A DNA stretch of 64,000 nucleotides from Onchidella celtica (Eukaryota; Mollusca; Gastropoda; Systellommatophora; Onchidiidae). The notes beneath the pieces were generated by a model that was not told the DNA's origin, made no database searches, and saw only the letters and a program-made list of their open reading frames with translations. Positions within the stretch are counted from its first letter, which is position 1; every line of letters begins with the position of its first letter. The translations under genes and the position numbers were made by a program. Below, piece by piece: positions 47,500 to 61,247 of this stretch. Location: NCBI GenBank assembly GCA_963931925.1, contig OZ007574.1:31089764-31153763 (forward strand). Reading direction: 5' to 3'.

Positions 47500-47880
47500 G
47501 ATCCGTGTGCCGTTAGCACTCCCTGAATCCCTTCCACCAGTCCAGTATTGAACCCCTCACCGCCCAAGCACAGTCATGTATTATGAGACAATACTGACGT
47601 AATAAAAGTACAACGCACTTAATGCTAGTATACTGAAATTTATTCAAAGTCGCATCTGTGCAAAATTTTCAATATCAGTATTGAAATTAATCTCTCTCAA
47701 GTGGCAGTATTGCTAGGTTATTCAGTCTTTCTTCCCTCATTGTAGACCTCTGACAATATTATTTTGATTAATCTAAGTTTTGAGAAACTTATTTTTTTGC
47801 TAGCAGTTGAAACAGTGATAGATCTAGTTCTGAAATTTTGGACTCCTATACATTGTGCGCCCGTGGAAACCGCCCCCGAG
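47500..47880 (+). repeat. Dispersed repeat, copy 2 (first at 28.6 kb)
   Basis: See 28,600-29,150; shared ordered segments include AATACTGACGT and CAGTATTGCTAGGTTAT. Confidence 0.6.
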
Positions 47881-48228
47881 GTCAAGACCACACTTCACCA
47901 CTGGACGGAAGTAGTAGCCTTTATCTCACCGGCGGAGTGACTAAGGTTGACCTGCAGCGTTTCTCTTCTGCCAGCACCGCCCCAGTCTCTAACAAAGTTC
48001 ATGCTGACATAAACCAGTCACAGAACCTACAATGTCCAGACATCATAATTATCTTCATTGAGAGTGGGGGAGGTGGGGGGGGGGGGTCGTGTGAAACGCA
48101 GTCACTGACATTATTATCACGGAACTGCCAGGAATCATTAAATCAATTCAGATAGCATGGTGATTCACAGCTATTGAGAGAGAGACAGAGAGAGAGAGAG
48201 AGGAAAGGGGAGGGGGGGGGGCAGGGGC

Positions 48229-49833
<1,605 letters not shown>

Positions 49834-49839
49834 CCATTA

Positions 49840-50205
49840 TATTACATATATATTTACAGAGAAAAAAAAAAAGTCAAATATGTATGAATCAAAGAATAAT
49901 TTTATATGACAAATAAAAAAATGATAAATAAAAAAAGAATGTATACGTTAGTATTGATTAAAAAATCTTTAGAATAATAAGTGCAATACGCTAGAATAAT
50001 TAGTGCAATAATTACGCCTTTGTTTTTGTGGACTCTCACGATGTTGTAAGCTTTGTCAGTTTTTGGTTGTTTGTTTGTTTATTTGTTTCTTCGTGCAGTT
50101 TCTTAACCCTTTCCTCTTTCTTTCACATCTTCCAAAACCTGGAAAGCAAAAAGATTCACAGATACTGAAACCATGTTATAATACCTTAAATCTTTTCGTC
50201 TTGCC
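49840..50205. other. Intergenic, AT-rich
   Basis: Nothing recognised. Confidence 0.4.
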
Positions 50206-50206
50206 T

Positions 50207-50680
50207 TGCTCTCAGTAACTTGAAAGTCCCATGGATTTTTTCACAGTATATTTACCCAGTCTGCGATTTAACTTACTCAGCTTTTTCTTTCTGCAGTCCG
50301 AGCATAATATACTTTTTTAAATTTTACATGCTATTGCTCGTTATCAATCGCAAACGGCAATGGCGTTAGGCTTTGCTCTTAGTAATTTGAAAGTGCCAAA
50401 GATTTGTCTCAGTGTCTTCACACAGTCTGCGATTTAACTTACCCAGCTTTCTCTTTCTGCAGTCTGAGCATGATATTTTACATACTATTGCTCGTCATCA
50501 ACCGCAAACTGCAATGGCGTTAGGCTTTGCTCTTAGTAATTTGAAAGTGCCAAAGATTTGTCTCAGTGTCTTCACACAGTCTGCGATTTAACTTACCCAG
50601 CTTTCTCTTTCTGCAGCCTGAGCATGATATTTTACATACTATTGCTCGTCATCAACCGCAAACGGCAGTGGCATTAGGCC
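50207..50680. repeat. 154-bp tandem repeat, three copies, exon-like on the minus strand
   Basis: TGGCGTTAGG (or TGGCATTAGG) marks unit ends at 50,361, 50,515 and 50,669, a period of exactly 154. Copies 2 and 3 are nearly identical; copy 1 (50,207-50,360) is diverged. On the minus strand each has CAATAG followed by 42 nt (54 in copy 1) and GTAAGTT, i.e. acceptor, short in-frame cassette, donor. The cassette reads YVKYHAQTAERESW in copies 2 and 3. It lies just downstream of the GIMAP exon, also on the minus strand. Exon status is speculative. Confidence 0.75.
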
Positions 50681-50704
50681 CAAAATAAAATGTGTCTATC
50701 AGAT

Positions 50705-51045
50705 TCAACAAGTGACGAATTCTGACGCGTTGTCAAATAGAATCACCCTCTTTCCACCTTCTGCGTAAAGGTTGGCAGAATTCCCACCTTGTCCCTCACA
50801 CCATGCATCAACTGTTTTTCCCTCCTCGTCATCTAGAAAGTCATTCCCTCTTGTCAAACATAAAATTGCACGTTTAGTAATAAATTCCTCGCCAAAGTTG
50901 CGCTTCAGAGGGTCAATGACATCAACATCTGCCTGAGTAAATCGCTCATTATGTGGTTTGACAATCAGGATGGCGTGGAACCCTCGTGGACTGAAAGTGA
51001 CAGCGTTACTCATGGCAACTACCATCAGCTTAAAGCCTTCGGTTG
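50705..51045 (-). CDS. AIG1/GIMAP-type GTPase, internal exon (partial)
   Basis: Minus-strand translation gives EGFKLMVVAMSNAVTFSPRG, FHAILIV, ERFTQADVDVIDPLKRNFGE-EF, AILCLTRGNDF, WCEGQGG and KRVILFDN, the middle and latter part of an AIG1 GTPase domain (after the G3 DTPG box, through the GxxRFT box, the TRGDDF-like box and the RxxxFDN strand). GIMAP proteins are septin-related, often membrane-linked GTPases, expanded in molluscs and linked to immunity and survival. The frame stays open up to an AG acceptor at 51,046-51,047, where the G1 (GxxGxGKS) and G3 exons should join; I could not find them. After FDN the frame soon stops (TGA at 50,705-50,707) with no good donor, so the 3' end may be broken. 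Confidence 0.75.
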
Positions 51046-51149
51046 CTCCGAGTCATCGGTGTTTGACCCAGCATGGCCTTCACTCTGAACGCATGGGACA
51101 ACTCAAACCATTACACATTCGGTCTTTTTGATGTGAATCATAAATGTAG

Positions 51150-51530
51150 GATGTATCTTAATTTACACCGAATAAATAAATATTCAACGTGTGTATACAG
51201 GAAGACAAATGAAGAAGTGTTGAGACAAGCAGAGGAAAAGGGAAAACTCCTAAACAAGGACTTTGGTCAGAAAAAGACAGGGAACATTTTTTGGACATGT
51301 AATGAGAAGACGAGGACTAGAACATTTAGTAACAATAGGGAAATTCAGTGGAAGAAGAAGCCGCGGACGACAAAGGATAAGATGCAGGACGACCTAATAA
51401 AGGCCTGGCTGGGAATGCACACCACCAACGACGCCATCAGGGCTACGGAAGATCGCGAGAGATGGAGGGTCATGATCGCCAACGCCTACCGGCAGGGCAC
51501 TGAATGAATGAATGAATATAGATTGGAGGC
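51150..51530 (+). pseudogene. LINE 3'-terminal fragment with (TGAA)n tail
   Basis: VYRKTNEEVLRQAEEKGKLL and IRATEDRERWRVMIANAY-RQGTE are the distal part of an RTE/Jockey-like polymerase, ending with a stop and (TGAA)4 at about 51,500-51,517, the usual short tandem tail. Apparent frameshifts lie near 51,290-51,380. Confidence 0.8.
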
Positions 51531-51539
51531 ACCCAGTAA

Positions 51540-52550
51540 CATGAGGGAAAAAAAAAAGCGAGATTATTGACGGGCCAGTGTTGTACAGTCACACATAGGG
51601 TAATGACAGTTGCTCACCTTATTCAGTCTCGTTCAGGGAAATTACTTGAACCTTGTTTATCTGATTCAGAACTCCAGCATTCAATTTAGAAATCTGTGAA
51701 ACAGGTTCATTTGAGAAGTCAGAGGCGGGTGGGGAGTTCCATACAAACAAAATTACAAGCAAGAATTCATCCCCCCCCCCCCCCAAAAGAATACAGGGAG
51801 TTAAATAGAACTGAATAAGAAAAAAGTTAACAAATGGACAATTATAGTGTTTGGTCGCATAACGAACATTACGACTTGCTTTGGACATTGGAGAGCTGTA
51901 TGACGTCACGACCATTCCACAATTGCTTAAGTCATTTTTCTGGTGTTTTGAGATGAAATGTTTACCTTAATCAGACAGTCACCTTGCACTGTCCAACAGT
52001 TACATTGTTTTGTTTCATTTGATTTATGAGCTTTTTATGAAAACCCACGTCCACCTAAACCATCATTTACACTGTTGTTAGGGGAGCGTAGTCCAATGAC
52101 AAAGCTAAATTGAGAAAATACTGGGCTGTGTTCACTGCTCAGCTATAGCTTTCTTTGTAAAATACTACGCCCCCCTAACAACAGTTACCACAGTATTCGA
52201 AGTAAACAGTTTTCTTTGATTTTCATCAAACACCAAACATGACTTTGGCAATTGTAGAATGACCTTGACGATAAGACACCGGCGGTCACCGAGAAAGATA
52301 GACGCCAGTGACATAGGGCTACAGTGGCAGAATTGGCCAGTATCAGATTTATTATTATTTTTTAATTATTATTATTTTTATATTTTTGTATACTTCTTTT
52401 AATCTCATTTGGGAAATTTGCCTTAGTATCATTGCAGCCCAGTTACAACTAGAGCAGGCATGTCGTTGTCACAGTGCAGCGCCGGTCGGTTGTTGTTGGT
52501 TTTTTTTTTGGGGGGGGGGGCAGGGGGGGGGGTGGTAGGGATATATTTTA
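51540..52550. other. Intergenic, no gene seen
   Basis: C homopolymer at 51,770-51,785; A(G)n/G homopolymers at 52,501-52,534. ACGCCCCCCTAACAACAG near 52,170 is loosely inverted to CTGTTGTTAGGGGAGCGTAG near 52,072-52,091. Confidence 0.4.
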
Positions 52551-52555
52551 TCTAA

Positions 52556-52640
52556 TTTTGCCCGGGCAGCGGCCTGTTGGGTCTGCCCTTCTCGATTTCC
52601 AACCCCCAAGATATCACTAACGTGCGTAACGTACTAGAGT
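52556..52640 (-). mobile_element. SINE family A, 3' fragment
   Basis: The minus strand carries GTACGTTACGCACGTTA, TCGAGAA(G/A)GGCA and GGCCGCTGCCCGGGCAAAAT, followed by TCCCTACCAC, as in the copy at 0.5-0.8 kb. Confidence 0.75.
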
Positions 52641-52649
52641 GCACTGACA

Positions 52650-54355
52650 ATTTGTCTGATCCAACTCGGCACGAATTTTCAAGACTTCAATTAAAATAAT
52701 GAGAGACTAATCTAGAAAGCACGTTGTTAAAACATTTCAGCATCGCCTTTCATGTTTGAAACACGTAAGATTGGATCCGGCTCAGGAAAGAACTGCACTT
52801 TTGCGACCTATTATTTTAGCTGATGGCCGGGGCCGGGGACTTGTTATTGAGACAGGAATTTAATGGTATCAGAGAGAGACACATACTGTCATGGAGCCGT
52901 AAGGCGCCGCAAATTTCCGAGTATTATTATTTTTGTACGATTCTGGCCAGTGAATTTCTTTGTTTAGTTTTTTTTTTCATGAGTGCTTTTCGTGTTTGGA
53001 TTTGGCTCTGAGAAAATGGGACCATAATGAAAAGAGGCGAATGGAAATATTATCTTTAATGTGAGAGAGAAATTGAGTGTCACAGTAATGCCAGGCAGCA
53101 AACATGACTGATGTGTGTATTTGTTACATAGCTACGCTTTTGCGCTTTTCAAGTTGTTGTTTTTGAAATTGAATTGCCATCACAAAATGACACAAATTAC
53201 TTTCCCCCAGATGAAAAGAGAGAAGAAAAAAAAATCACTAATTCTTTTTCCTGCGCTGGGGAGGTTGGGGGGGGGGGGGGTCCTTCAAAGATCTGTACAT
53301 TTAATATTAATTCATTCATTAATGCAGTTGATTCGAAAATGGACAACGTAACGCATTGGAAAAATAATAACTATTCTTTCAGTCTCAACGGGAGGAAAAA
53401 GTACACCAGAAATTAGTGAGTTATGACTTGGACATGGATATTATTTGGAGGTAAAGAGGAGGCAGCTCAAAATTAGCTCAGAGGTTTTCAGGAATGGCGT
53501 TTGCTTTATAGGTAATATAATCAATAAGTGCAGGAAATGGATTGCACGATTGCACTTCTGATAGGAACTGACTCGACATGCCATAATGTCAGATAGCCGA
53601 ATCGCGTTCTAAAGTAGCATGATATTCACCATGTGAGTATCTTTCTAGGATACGGGCCCAACACCATTGCCTTATTAATCCCAGCTCATACTGGAAGCAT
53701 ACCTGTGGTTGCCGTTATCTTTCTGCTGAGATAAGAATGACTGACACCTTACGTTTGAAAAAGGCTTTAAATAGGATCCATAAAGTCGGTGAAATACATC
53801 TAGCAGATCTGAGATATTGTGCTATTTTCATGAAAATGATTCCACTCTTTATACAGGGCCTATGGAGTTAAATGAATGACGCAAAGCAACTACACAGAAG
53901 GATTAACCAGGGCATGTCTAGACGTGCATAGCATGAAAGGAAACTCTACAAACAATACAATAAGTCCAGGGACGCTGGAGGTTGGACACACAAAGATGAA
54001 TGAATCTGTAAACTCTTCACACTCGAGCTTATTTAATATTCAGTTTATCTGCTGGTTACCCAAGAATGATTTATTTCTAGCACAGGAAACATACTCTCTG
54101 TAATTTCATTACAATCACGTTGTTTCTTAGATGGTGTCACTCATTATTCAACATCGTCATTTTAAAAAGTTTAAACACATTTAAACACGCGGTGGCAGGA
54201 ACGTGAGCAGGAATATACATTTCTTTAAAGCATCAGCATCCTCGTCAGAATCACAGAAAAAAATCCCCAGAAAAAAAAAAATCAAAATGATTGAGTGTAT
54301 GTGTTTAACATTGTAAAGAAACCCCTGAAACAATATCACACGATCACGAATCCCT
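52650..54355. other. Intergenic, no gene seen
   Basis: G homopolymer near 53,266-53,280. No exon or element end could be supported. Confidence 0.4.
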
Positions 54356-54359
54356 TAGA

Positions 54360-54690
54360 CTAGACGTCCGTCGGGGCACCTCTGATGATTTTGCAACAAT
54401 CCCTCTCCATTTCCTCTCGGTATTCAGCTTTTTCTGAGCGTCTCTCTGAGTTCCATGCTCGTCCATTCTCTGATGTTGTCTTCCCAACTCTTCTTTTGTC
54501 TGCCTCTTCTTCTTCCTCCCTGGACTTTGCCCTGCAAGATGGTCTTGGCACGGCCTGTTGAACGGGTGATTTGTCCATACCAGCTCAGTTTGCTTTTTCT
54601 GACCAGTGTCAAGAAGTCGGCGTATGACCCAATTTCATTTTTGATATATGTACAGTGTACTTCCAAACAATACATCTACTTCCAAATAAT
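54360..54690 (-). pseudogene. LINE 3'-terminal fragment
   Basis: The minus strand reads VRKSKLSWYGQITRSTGRAK, TILQGKVQGGRRRGRQKKSW and EDNIREWTSMELRET, then, after a frameshift near 54,430, REEMERDCCKIIRGAPTD. This matches the WYGHVxR...KTxLQGxVxGxRRRGRQxKxWxDNIxEWT block of RTE-like LINEs. Confidence 0.85.
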
Positions 54691-54699
54691 AAGTATGTT

Positions 54700-55530
54700 T
54701 TGCACAAATTAAATGAAGAACTAAAGTCCTATTTTGGTCATCATGCTCCTCAGATCCGACCTATTATTTCCCATGATCTAGGCAAGTTAAATGCTTTTTG
54801 ATGTGTTGTTCGCACAGTTTAGTTTTACATTAACAGTTTCAAGTACAATTTCTTACTTCTAACATCTCTACGGGCGAACATTTTTTAATTTGTTTGGCTT
54901 ACCTGACTGTCTCGAGACACAAGATCATCCAACGAATGTCATGGCACTTGATGGCTAAACATATGAAGAAATGGAAGACTCAGTTGCTGCGAGCCACAGC
55001 CTCTCCAGAAGTAATAGTGGCACCTCAGAAGACTGACGAAGTCTATCCTGTTTCGCAGGAACTTGCTGGGCTGTTTTATACCTCTCTGATGGTAAATCAC
55101 GTGTTTTAACGAAGGCGGTGTCTCAGGGACCGCCCACTTGAATAGTCACCGCCCGCAACTCCACCAGTACTGAGGTCTCAGTTATGAGAAAACCTGTTAA
55201 TCCACAAAAAAAAAAAAAAAAAACTTGAAAATATACGCAGTTACAAATTTTCTGGGGAAAAGTGCTTGGATTTGGCGAAATGAACAAGCTGCAGAGTGGT
55301 AGCCGAGGTTGTTGTATATCTAAAATCGAAGCAGAAATTAAAAAAAAAAAATAGCCACGCTTATTCGCAGACATCTGAGAATAAGATTGGAATCTTATTC
55401 GCAGATGGATTTTGGGTTTTGTGATTTCTATTTAGGAAGAGCTCCTTTAAATAACAATTCTGGTTTGTTTTGTTGAATAATAATAAAATTTTATTATAAG
55501 TTATTATTATTATTATTACTATTAGGCTCT
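54700..55530. other. Intergenic, no gene seen
   Basis: A homopolymers at 55,206-55,222 and 55,340-55,350; (ATT)n near 55,500-55,520. Confidence 0.4.
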
Positions 55531-55673
55531 TCTCTCGGCGAGATGGCTCGGTTCGGAGTAACGCATCGTGTTTCTTACGGTAATGATGCCCAAGGTTGAC
55601 TTTTTTTAGCAAATACTTATCGGTTATCGTGGCCTGGGTAGCATTAGAGAGACCCTGCTTAGTAACGTTTTTA

Positions 55674-55765
55674 CCCAGGTTCCCCCGGTGGCATGCTAAT
55701 GAGTAAACTCGCCTGCCAAGTTGGTAATGGGAGTTCGAATTTCCGCCAAGAGCTGACTTTTTTTT
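55674..55765 (+). repeat. tRNA-like segment (probable SINE head)
   Basis: GGTGGCATGCTAATGAGTAA, ACTCGCCTGCCAAG and GGGAGTTCGAATTTCCGCC resemble tRNA D arm, anticodon arm and T arm; AGTTCGAATTTC deviates from the B box. A similar, poorer unit ending in GGTTGACTTTTTTT lies at 55,532-55,609. Both end with a T run. Confidence 0.45.
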
Positions 55766-55769
55766 TCTG

Positions 55770-56150
55770 TTACTTTCTTTTTTCTCTGCTTTTTCCTCAC
55801 TGATCATCGTTGCTTTGCGCCGAAGTACAAAATAGTGATTTTTTTTTTTAATTTGGCCAATTTTGTCGGGTATGAAATCACTGAGAAAGTCAGACCGGGC
55901 AAATAAAAATGAGTTTATCATGCAGACAAAAGTACGAAAACAAAACAAGACAAATAGCTGAAGCAGAAAAACCCCCAAAAATACATTTTCAGTAAGTACA
56001 GAATAGGTCCTGGTTACCGTAGAGAGAGATGAGCTGTTCAGTTCGCACTGGCTAAAAGAAATCATCTATTTTACATGTTTAGAATTTGATTTAAGCACTT
56101 TGAAAAAAGAAAAACATGGTCGTGGAAACATGTATAAACATGGCCCAGTT
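55770..56150. other. Intergenic, no gene seen
   Basis: T-rich. A long minus-strand frame crosses it but has no family signature. Confidence 0.4.
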
Positions 56151-56420
56151 GTGCGATTCTTTTTCCTACCAGCTTTAGCAAATATTCAGCAGCAGCACAC
56201 CCCCGAACACAGTCCATCGGCTGAAGGATTTCTCGTCCTATCAAACACTGCCATGGGTGCTGCATATCTCTGGACTGTGCCTGATATAACTCTGAACGTC
56301 ACCGAAACTCCCTGGGATGTATTGGAGCTGTCCTGTGTTTGGGGTGGGGGGGGGGAGGGGGGGGAGGTTGCTGCTCCGCTCCTGAATTTGCTAAATCTTG
56401 CACGGAAAAAAAAATCACGC
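56151..56420 (+). mobile_element. Mutator-type MITE, copy 2, uninterrupted
   Basis: Contains AGCTTTAGCAAATATTCAG at the left, GGATTTCTCGTCCTATCAAA and GGGATGTATTGGAGCTGTCC inside, and CTCCTGAATTTGCTAAA with AAATCACGC at the right. The left TIR is diverged and a G-rich run (56,342-56,366) has expanded at the position of the GGGGGTGTGTTG segment. Confidence 0.8.
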
Positions 56421-56429
56421 CTCCCGGTT

Positions 56430-57660
56430 CTCCCCTGCATCCAATGAAAAGACAAGACTTAGTGATGTTTGTACAATTATTACTCCCGTTATCTTACCTG
56501 GTCCCCCCCCCCCCCATCTTTTTAATACAGTGACTCACCAAAACTTTTGGCCATCCACGTCTCGGATTGAGAGGGGGGGGGGGAGCAGCCCCTGGAGCAT
56601 GGAAAGCCTTTCATGGTTGGGGGCGGGGCCAGTGGTCAGGGGAGCGTGCATAGGCTTTTCACTTGTCCTAATGAATTTAAAAATAAAGAAGAAGAAGACA
56701 AAGTACGTCGTTTAATTATCTAACAGTCACATGCAAAGATCAGCTGTTTTTAAGGGAATAATCCTTGCAAAATATCACCCAGAGATTAAAATATTTTTAT
56801 ATGGCATCACCATGCAAATGCATCTTTACAGTGGTCGAATTATCGTTGATGGGAAAGCAAAGGGCGGGTGTAGCAGGATCTAAAAAAAACCACAAAAAAA
56901 GACACTTAGAACCGGGCATTTCCGTTTTCGCGTTGTTGTTTTTTGTTCTTTGCTCTTTACTTGGTTAGACCTCGTGGCTTCCGGATTCACAGAGAAACAA
57001 CAAAAAAAAAAGGATACATTACTTTCTGAACGGTGGTAAAAATGTTTTCACTTCAACAAGTGGCAGATATCCTGGCAATTGAAGGCTAGGCCATCGTGAC
57101 CTCAGGAATGTTTTACAATCTGCCTTGATTTCATTTCAGACGCAGCAGAAAAAAACATTGCCGATCTTTTAACAGGGTTGCCAGATTGATATTTTAAGTT
57201 CAAGCCAAATAAAACTACGAAAAAGCCAGAAAAAAAGCCTAGAAATTTCAGTATAGATTTCGCATTAACAATACAGGAAAAGCTCCAGAACCCCGTCACT
57301 ACCATCCTCCCCCACTAGAATGAGTGGAACATTTGGCTTAAATCTTGACGGCTATGAAGTTTTCTTGGTTTTTTTTGTTGTTTTTTTTTTGTTTAAAGCA
57401 TTGCGGAAAATTCGGTGGGAGTTTTTGCAACAATTATTTGCCAGCAATTATAGTTCTGCCCCGGTTCTCACAATAGCATCAAGAAGATTCAGTTGCATTC
57501 TGTTTCTTAGTTTTAAAGGAGGAGTTTTAAATTTTTTTTTACTGCTGCGGGTTTTTTTGGGAGGTAGGCGGGGGGGGGGGGAGACTCCTACCCTCATCAA
57601 GGCCCTTAAACAATACACACATTGGCCGTGCTACCATGGAAACAGATACGTTCCGAAAGA
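56430..57660. other. Intergenic, no gene seen
   Basis: C, G and T homopolymers (56,506-56,515, 56,572-56,583, 57,570-57,580). No exon supported. Confidence 0.4.
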
Positions 57661-57667
57661 TCTGAAA

Positions 57668-57860
57668 TCTTATCTTATTATAAAAAAAAATAGTGGCGGG
57701 AGTAATTCATTGTGGTACAATCTTGGCTCTTTTTTTGCTCGACACTACAGCCTAAATGGCAGTTTAAAAAATTATAAAGTTAATTTTCTCAAGTGTCAAC
57801 TAATCCAGCCCGATCGCTTTTGTATCGACCGATTGTGTTGATTCCAGTTTCAGGTATTTT
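57668..57860 (+). repeat. Dispersed repeat, second copy of 7.9 kb
   Basis: AGTGGCGGGAGTAATTCATT and ATCGCTTTTGTATCGACCG match 7,935-8,130 in order. Confidence 0.6.
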
Positions 57861-58083
57861 TAAATAAAAAGTTGCAAAAATGTAAAATACTATGATCTTT
57901 GTTTTGGCTCCCTGTAGTAAGCCAATCGCACAGGAAACGATATTAATACGCGTTCGCGTGCGTGCGCACAATATCCCCATAAGAAATGAGTGCGTAGTGC
58001 TCTGAGGCGCATGGATTCTGTAGTAGAACTGTAGAATATGGGAAGCTTTGTAGACGCATAGGAGAGAGAAGGAGAGAGAGACA

Positions 58084-58275
58084 GGTCTTCGGCAAAAGGA
58101 TTTCTAGTCCTATCGAACACTGCCATGGGTGCTGCAATCTCTGGACTGTGCCTGATATGTCTCGGAACGTCACCGAAAATCCCTGGGATATGTTTGAGCT
58201 GTCCTGTGTTTGGGGGTGTGTTGCTGCCCCGCTCCTGAATAAATATGCTAAAGCTCGTACGGAGAAAAATCACGC
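58084..58275 (+). mobile_element. Mutator-type MITE, copy 3, 5'-truncated
   Basis: Starts inside the element after a GA run (GGATTTCTAGTCCTATCGAA) and ends with AAATCACGC. It carries the undisturbed GCTGCCCCGCTCCTGAAT site that is the target of the nested hAT MITE at 33.25 kb. Confidence 0.85.
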
Positions 58276-58389
58276 TTCCCGGAAGAGCGATCTGGAGATG
58301 CTGAAAGGTTGAAACAGGCAGTTCATGTGGCAATACTTTTTGCGAAAATACTAATGATTTTTTTCAAGCCATCCGTTTTATAGGTGAGA

Positions 58390-58412
58390 CATAGCGAGAG
58401 AGAGACAGAGAG

Positions 58413-58485
<73 letters not shown>

Positions 58486-58880
58486 AAGAGAGACAAAGAG
58501 AGAGAGTCACAGAGAAAGACAGGGAGAGAGAGAGAGATTCAGAGAGAGGCGGAGACAGACAGCGAGAGAGATACAGAGAGAAATAGAGGGAAAGAGACAG
58601 AGAGAGAGAGAGAGAGAGAAAGAAAGAGAGACGGAGAGAGACACAGAGAGAGACCTAGAAAAAAAAGAAACAGAGAGAGACAGACAGAGAGACAGACAGA
58701 GAGAAAGAGACAGACAGAGAGAAAGAGACAGACAGAGAGAAAGAGACAGACAGAGAGAAAGAGACAGACAGATGAAAGAGACAGACAAAAAGAAAGAGAG
58801 AGTCACACAGAGAGAGACACACATAGTGAGAAAGACAGAAATATCACACAGAGACAAAGAGAGACACAGAGAGACAGAGA
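58390..58880. repeat. GA/CAGA polypurine array, ~490 bp
   Basis: About 40 uninterrupted GA units pass into GACAGA and AAAGAGACAGACAGAGAG units (18 bp, about five copies at 58,685-58,770). Confidence 0.95.
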
Positions 58881-58889
58881 GAGAAAGGG

Positions 58890-61240
58890 GCGACACCTGA
58901 CAGCTCATCTGGAGGAATGCTATTTACTACGCTGAAGGAAAACAGGTTTTCCATAAGTTGCAAAGCCAAACAGAAAAATACTGAGTTCAGCAACAGCTTT
59001 CTAGGTAAGCTACTACGACGGTGATCTAACAACAGACCTTTTTAGGGGAAAACAGTTCCATAAAAACAGTGGTTTGGTTGTGTGTGTAGCATGATAATTC
59101 CACGTGAAAGGAAAACACTACACAATGCAACCTTTCAAAAGGCCACAGAAATAGGCGTCAACCAGGCCTCTGTGAACCCAAAAACTTTTTCACGTGAGTC
59201 ATAATTTGTTGCTAGACATTTATATTCAAGTACTTCAAGTCTTATGCAGTGGCGGACCTAAAGGGAGGGGCAGCATGTTTTGGGGGGGCGGGAGGGGGAG
59301 GAGTGGGTGTTTTGTTGAATTAGTCTAACTAGTAACTGCCCCATTCTTCGAATGGTAAAAAACAAAGCTCACCACTCCAGACCGAAAGGAATCAGCACAA
59401 AAACATTGATGTCGAGACACTTTGGGTCATCCACATAAATCGGCGATCAATAGATAAATAGGATAGTATTACAGTAGTACACAATGCACAGTAGTGCGCA
59501 CCGAGCATTTTTCATGGGCTCATGTGTTCATAAAAAATGATCTAAATATTTACGCACAGTTTTCTTGGTATGAATGAATGGCACTCACCTCAACAGTATA
59601 ACACTATACTCGGTATCACTATCAAAGTTTTCTTGGCGTGGCTGGATCGTGAACTCTAAGTTTACATTTCCGGTAAGAGGCGGAAATGACGAAATTGACC
59701 GAAGTATATTATCACGTCGTATTCGCAATCATGAATTGATAACTGATAATTATAACTGAATTTCTGGGAAAAGTAAAGAGTTTCGGGAAAAAATGAGCTC
59801 GCCACGTACAGGCTTAATACATTTTACATACATGTGCCAAGTTTCATTTCCCTACGTTGCGTAGTAAAAATGCCTTTGCGGTCGCAAAGTTGGGCCCAAG
59901 CTCCATTATTATATGATGCTGAAATAGCATGTTGGAGTTCACGATAAAGATAAAAAAAAATTGCAAGCACAGATTTGGTAGGTTTCCATCAAGTTTTTAA
60001 ATTTTATTTCAAGACTGTTGGGAACTTGCACAAACAAGTAAAACAGAGCAGATGGTAGAGTCAATGCATTGGGTGCGATCACCAGGCAGGAAATGGTAAC
60101 TGCCTGGAAGTAAACTAAGTCTAGCGAACTTCTGGCTGACTCCTTTTTAACCAGTGAACTTAGGGCTTGTCGGTGAACACCTAAACATTCTCTCCCAAGT
60201 GACCTGTGCTTGTTAGAATACTTTTCATGCGTAAGCATCAACTGCACGCCTGCGCGATCACTGTTTCGTGGTGCGATCACAAGTTGCTGGTTATGCAGTC
60301 ACCTGCATGTAAGTGCGATCAAATGCATGCTTCTCCGTGCGATCAGTATCAAAATAGATTTGATAATCCACTTTCCCATTCTCTACTTTTCCAATTCGCT
60401 GTCGTCCTACTCTTTCCTTCTTTAAAGAAGGAAGATCTGTTCTCATAATTAAGTCACTACATTTACTAGACCTATTCTTTGATAAAGTTGCAAAATGCTT
60501 TGAAATAGATCTAGACATGTATTAGGATTTTACCGTAATGTTATTCTGTGTTTGTCATTCTATTTAATTGTTTACTGTTAGTTTTGGTCTGCAATCAAAA
60601 GAAAATAAATGGCTTTAATTGTAATCTTTCTTCCAATTTTTGCCGATGTTGTCCAATTTTGGAATATTGTTTAGAGGGGCGGCAAATTCTACGACCACCC
60701 CCGGTCGGCACGGATGCTAGACGCACCCCTGTTTTTATGACTTTACATAACTCGCTGGACAGGTGAAAAACCCCTGGAAGACTGCCCCCCCCCCCAAGCA
60801 TAACACAAACAGTTTCCAAGCTTGGTAGAGAATTGGGACATCTTGCTTTCGATCCATTTTTCCTGGAAAAACCATGTCCTGAATAAGCTCCCCACCCATC
60901 TTTTGATGGATAGTGGGGCTTGCACTTATTTGAAAAATTTCCACTCGACACTCAGGGTCACTATAGGCCCCTCCTGAGACCAAAATATATGCAGTGTAGC
61001 ATCTGCGGGCTACCCCTTGCCCTCCCCCGGCTTTGTTGTTGTGCTGGTGGCTGAGCATGTGTCCACTACTTTTTCCATTTTATTGTTGACTGTACTCCGT
61101 GACCTGACCTTCTTCTCCTAGTGAGTAGTTTTTTCCTCGCCCGCTTGTTGTCAGGTGTTTTGACTCGTTCAGTAAATATTAGTATGTTCCCGAACATTCG
61201 ATAACACTGTGGATAAGGATGTTTACGCCAGATTTGGCCT
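58890..61240. other. Intergenic, no gene seen
   Basis: A GTGCGATCA motif recurs at 60,073, 60,271, 60,313 and 60,337. C homopolymer near 60,785-60,796. No exon is supported. Confidence 0.4.
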
Positions 61241-61247
61241 TGAGTGA

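Noticed and set aside
55361-56065. 234-codon minus-strand frame
   Set aside because: No domain; it runs through tRNA-like repeats and homopolymers, so it is probably chance.
58384-58935. 183-codon Arg/Glu/Thr-rich frame
   Set aside because: Translation of the GA/CAGA array.
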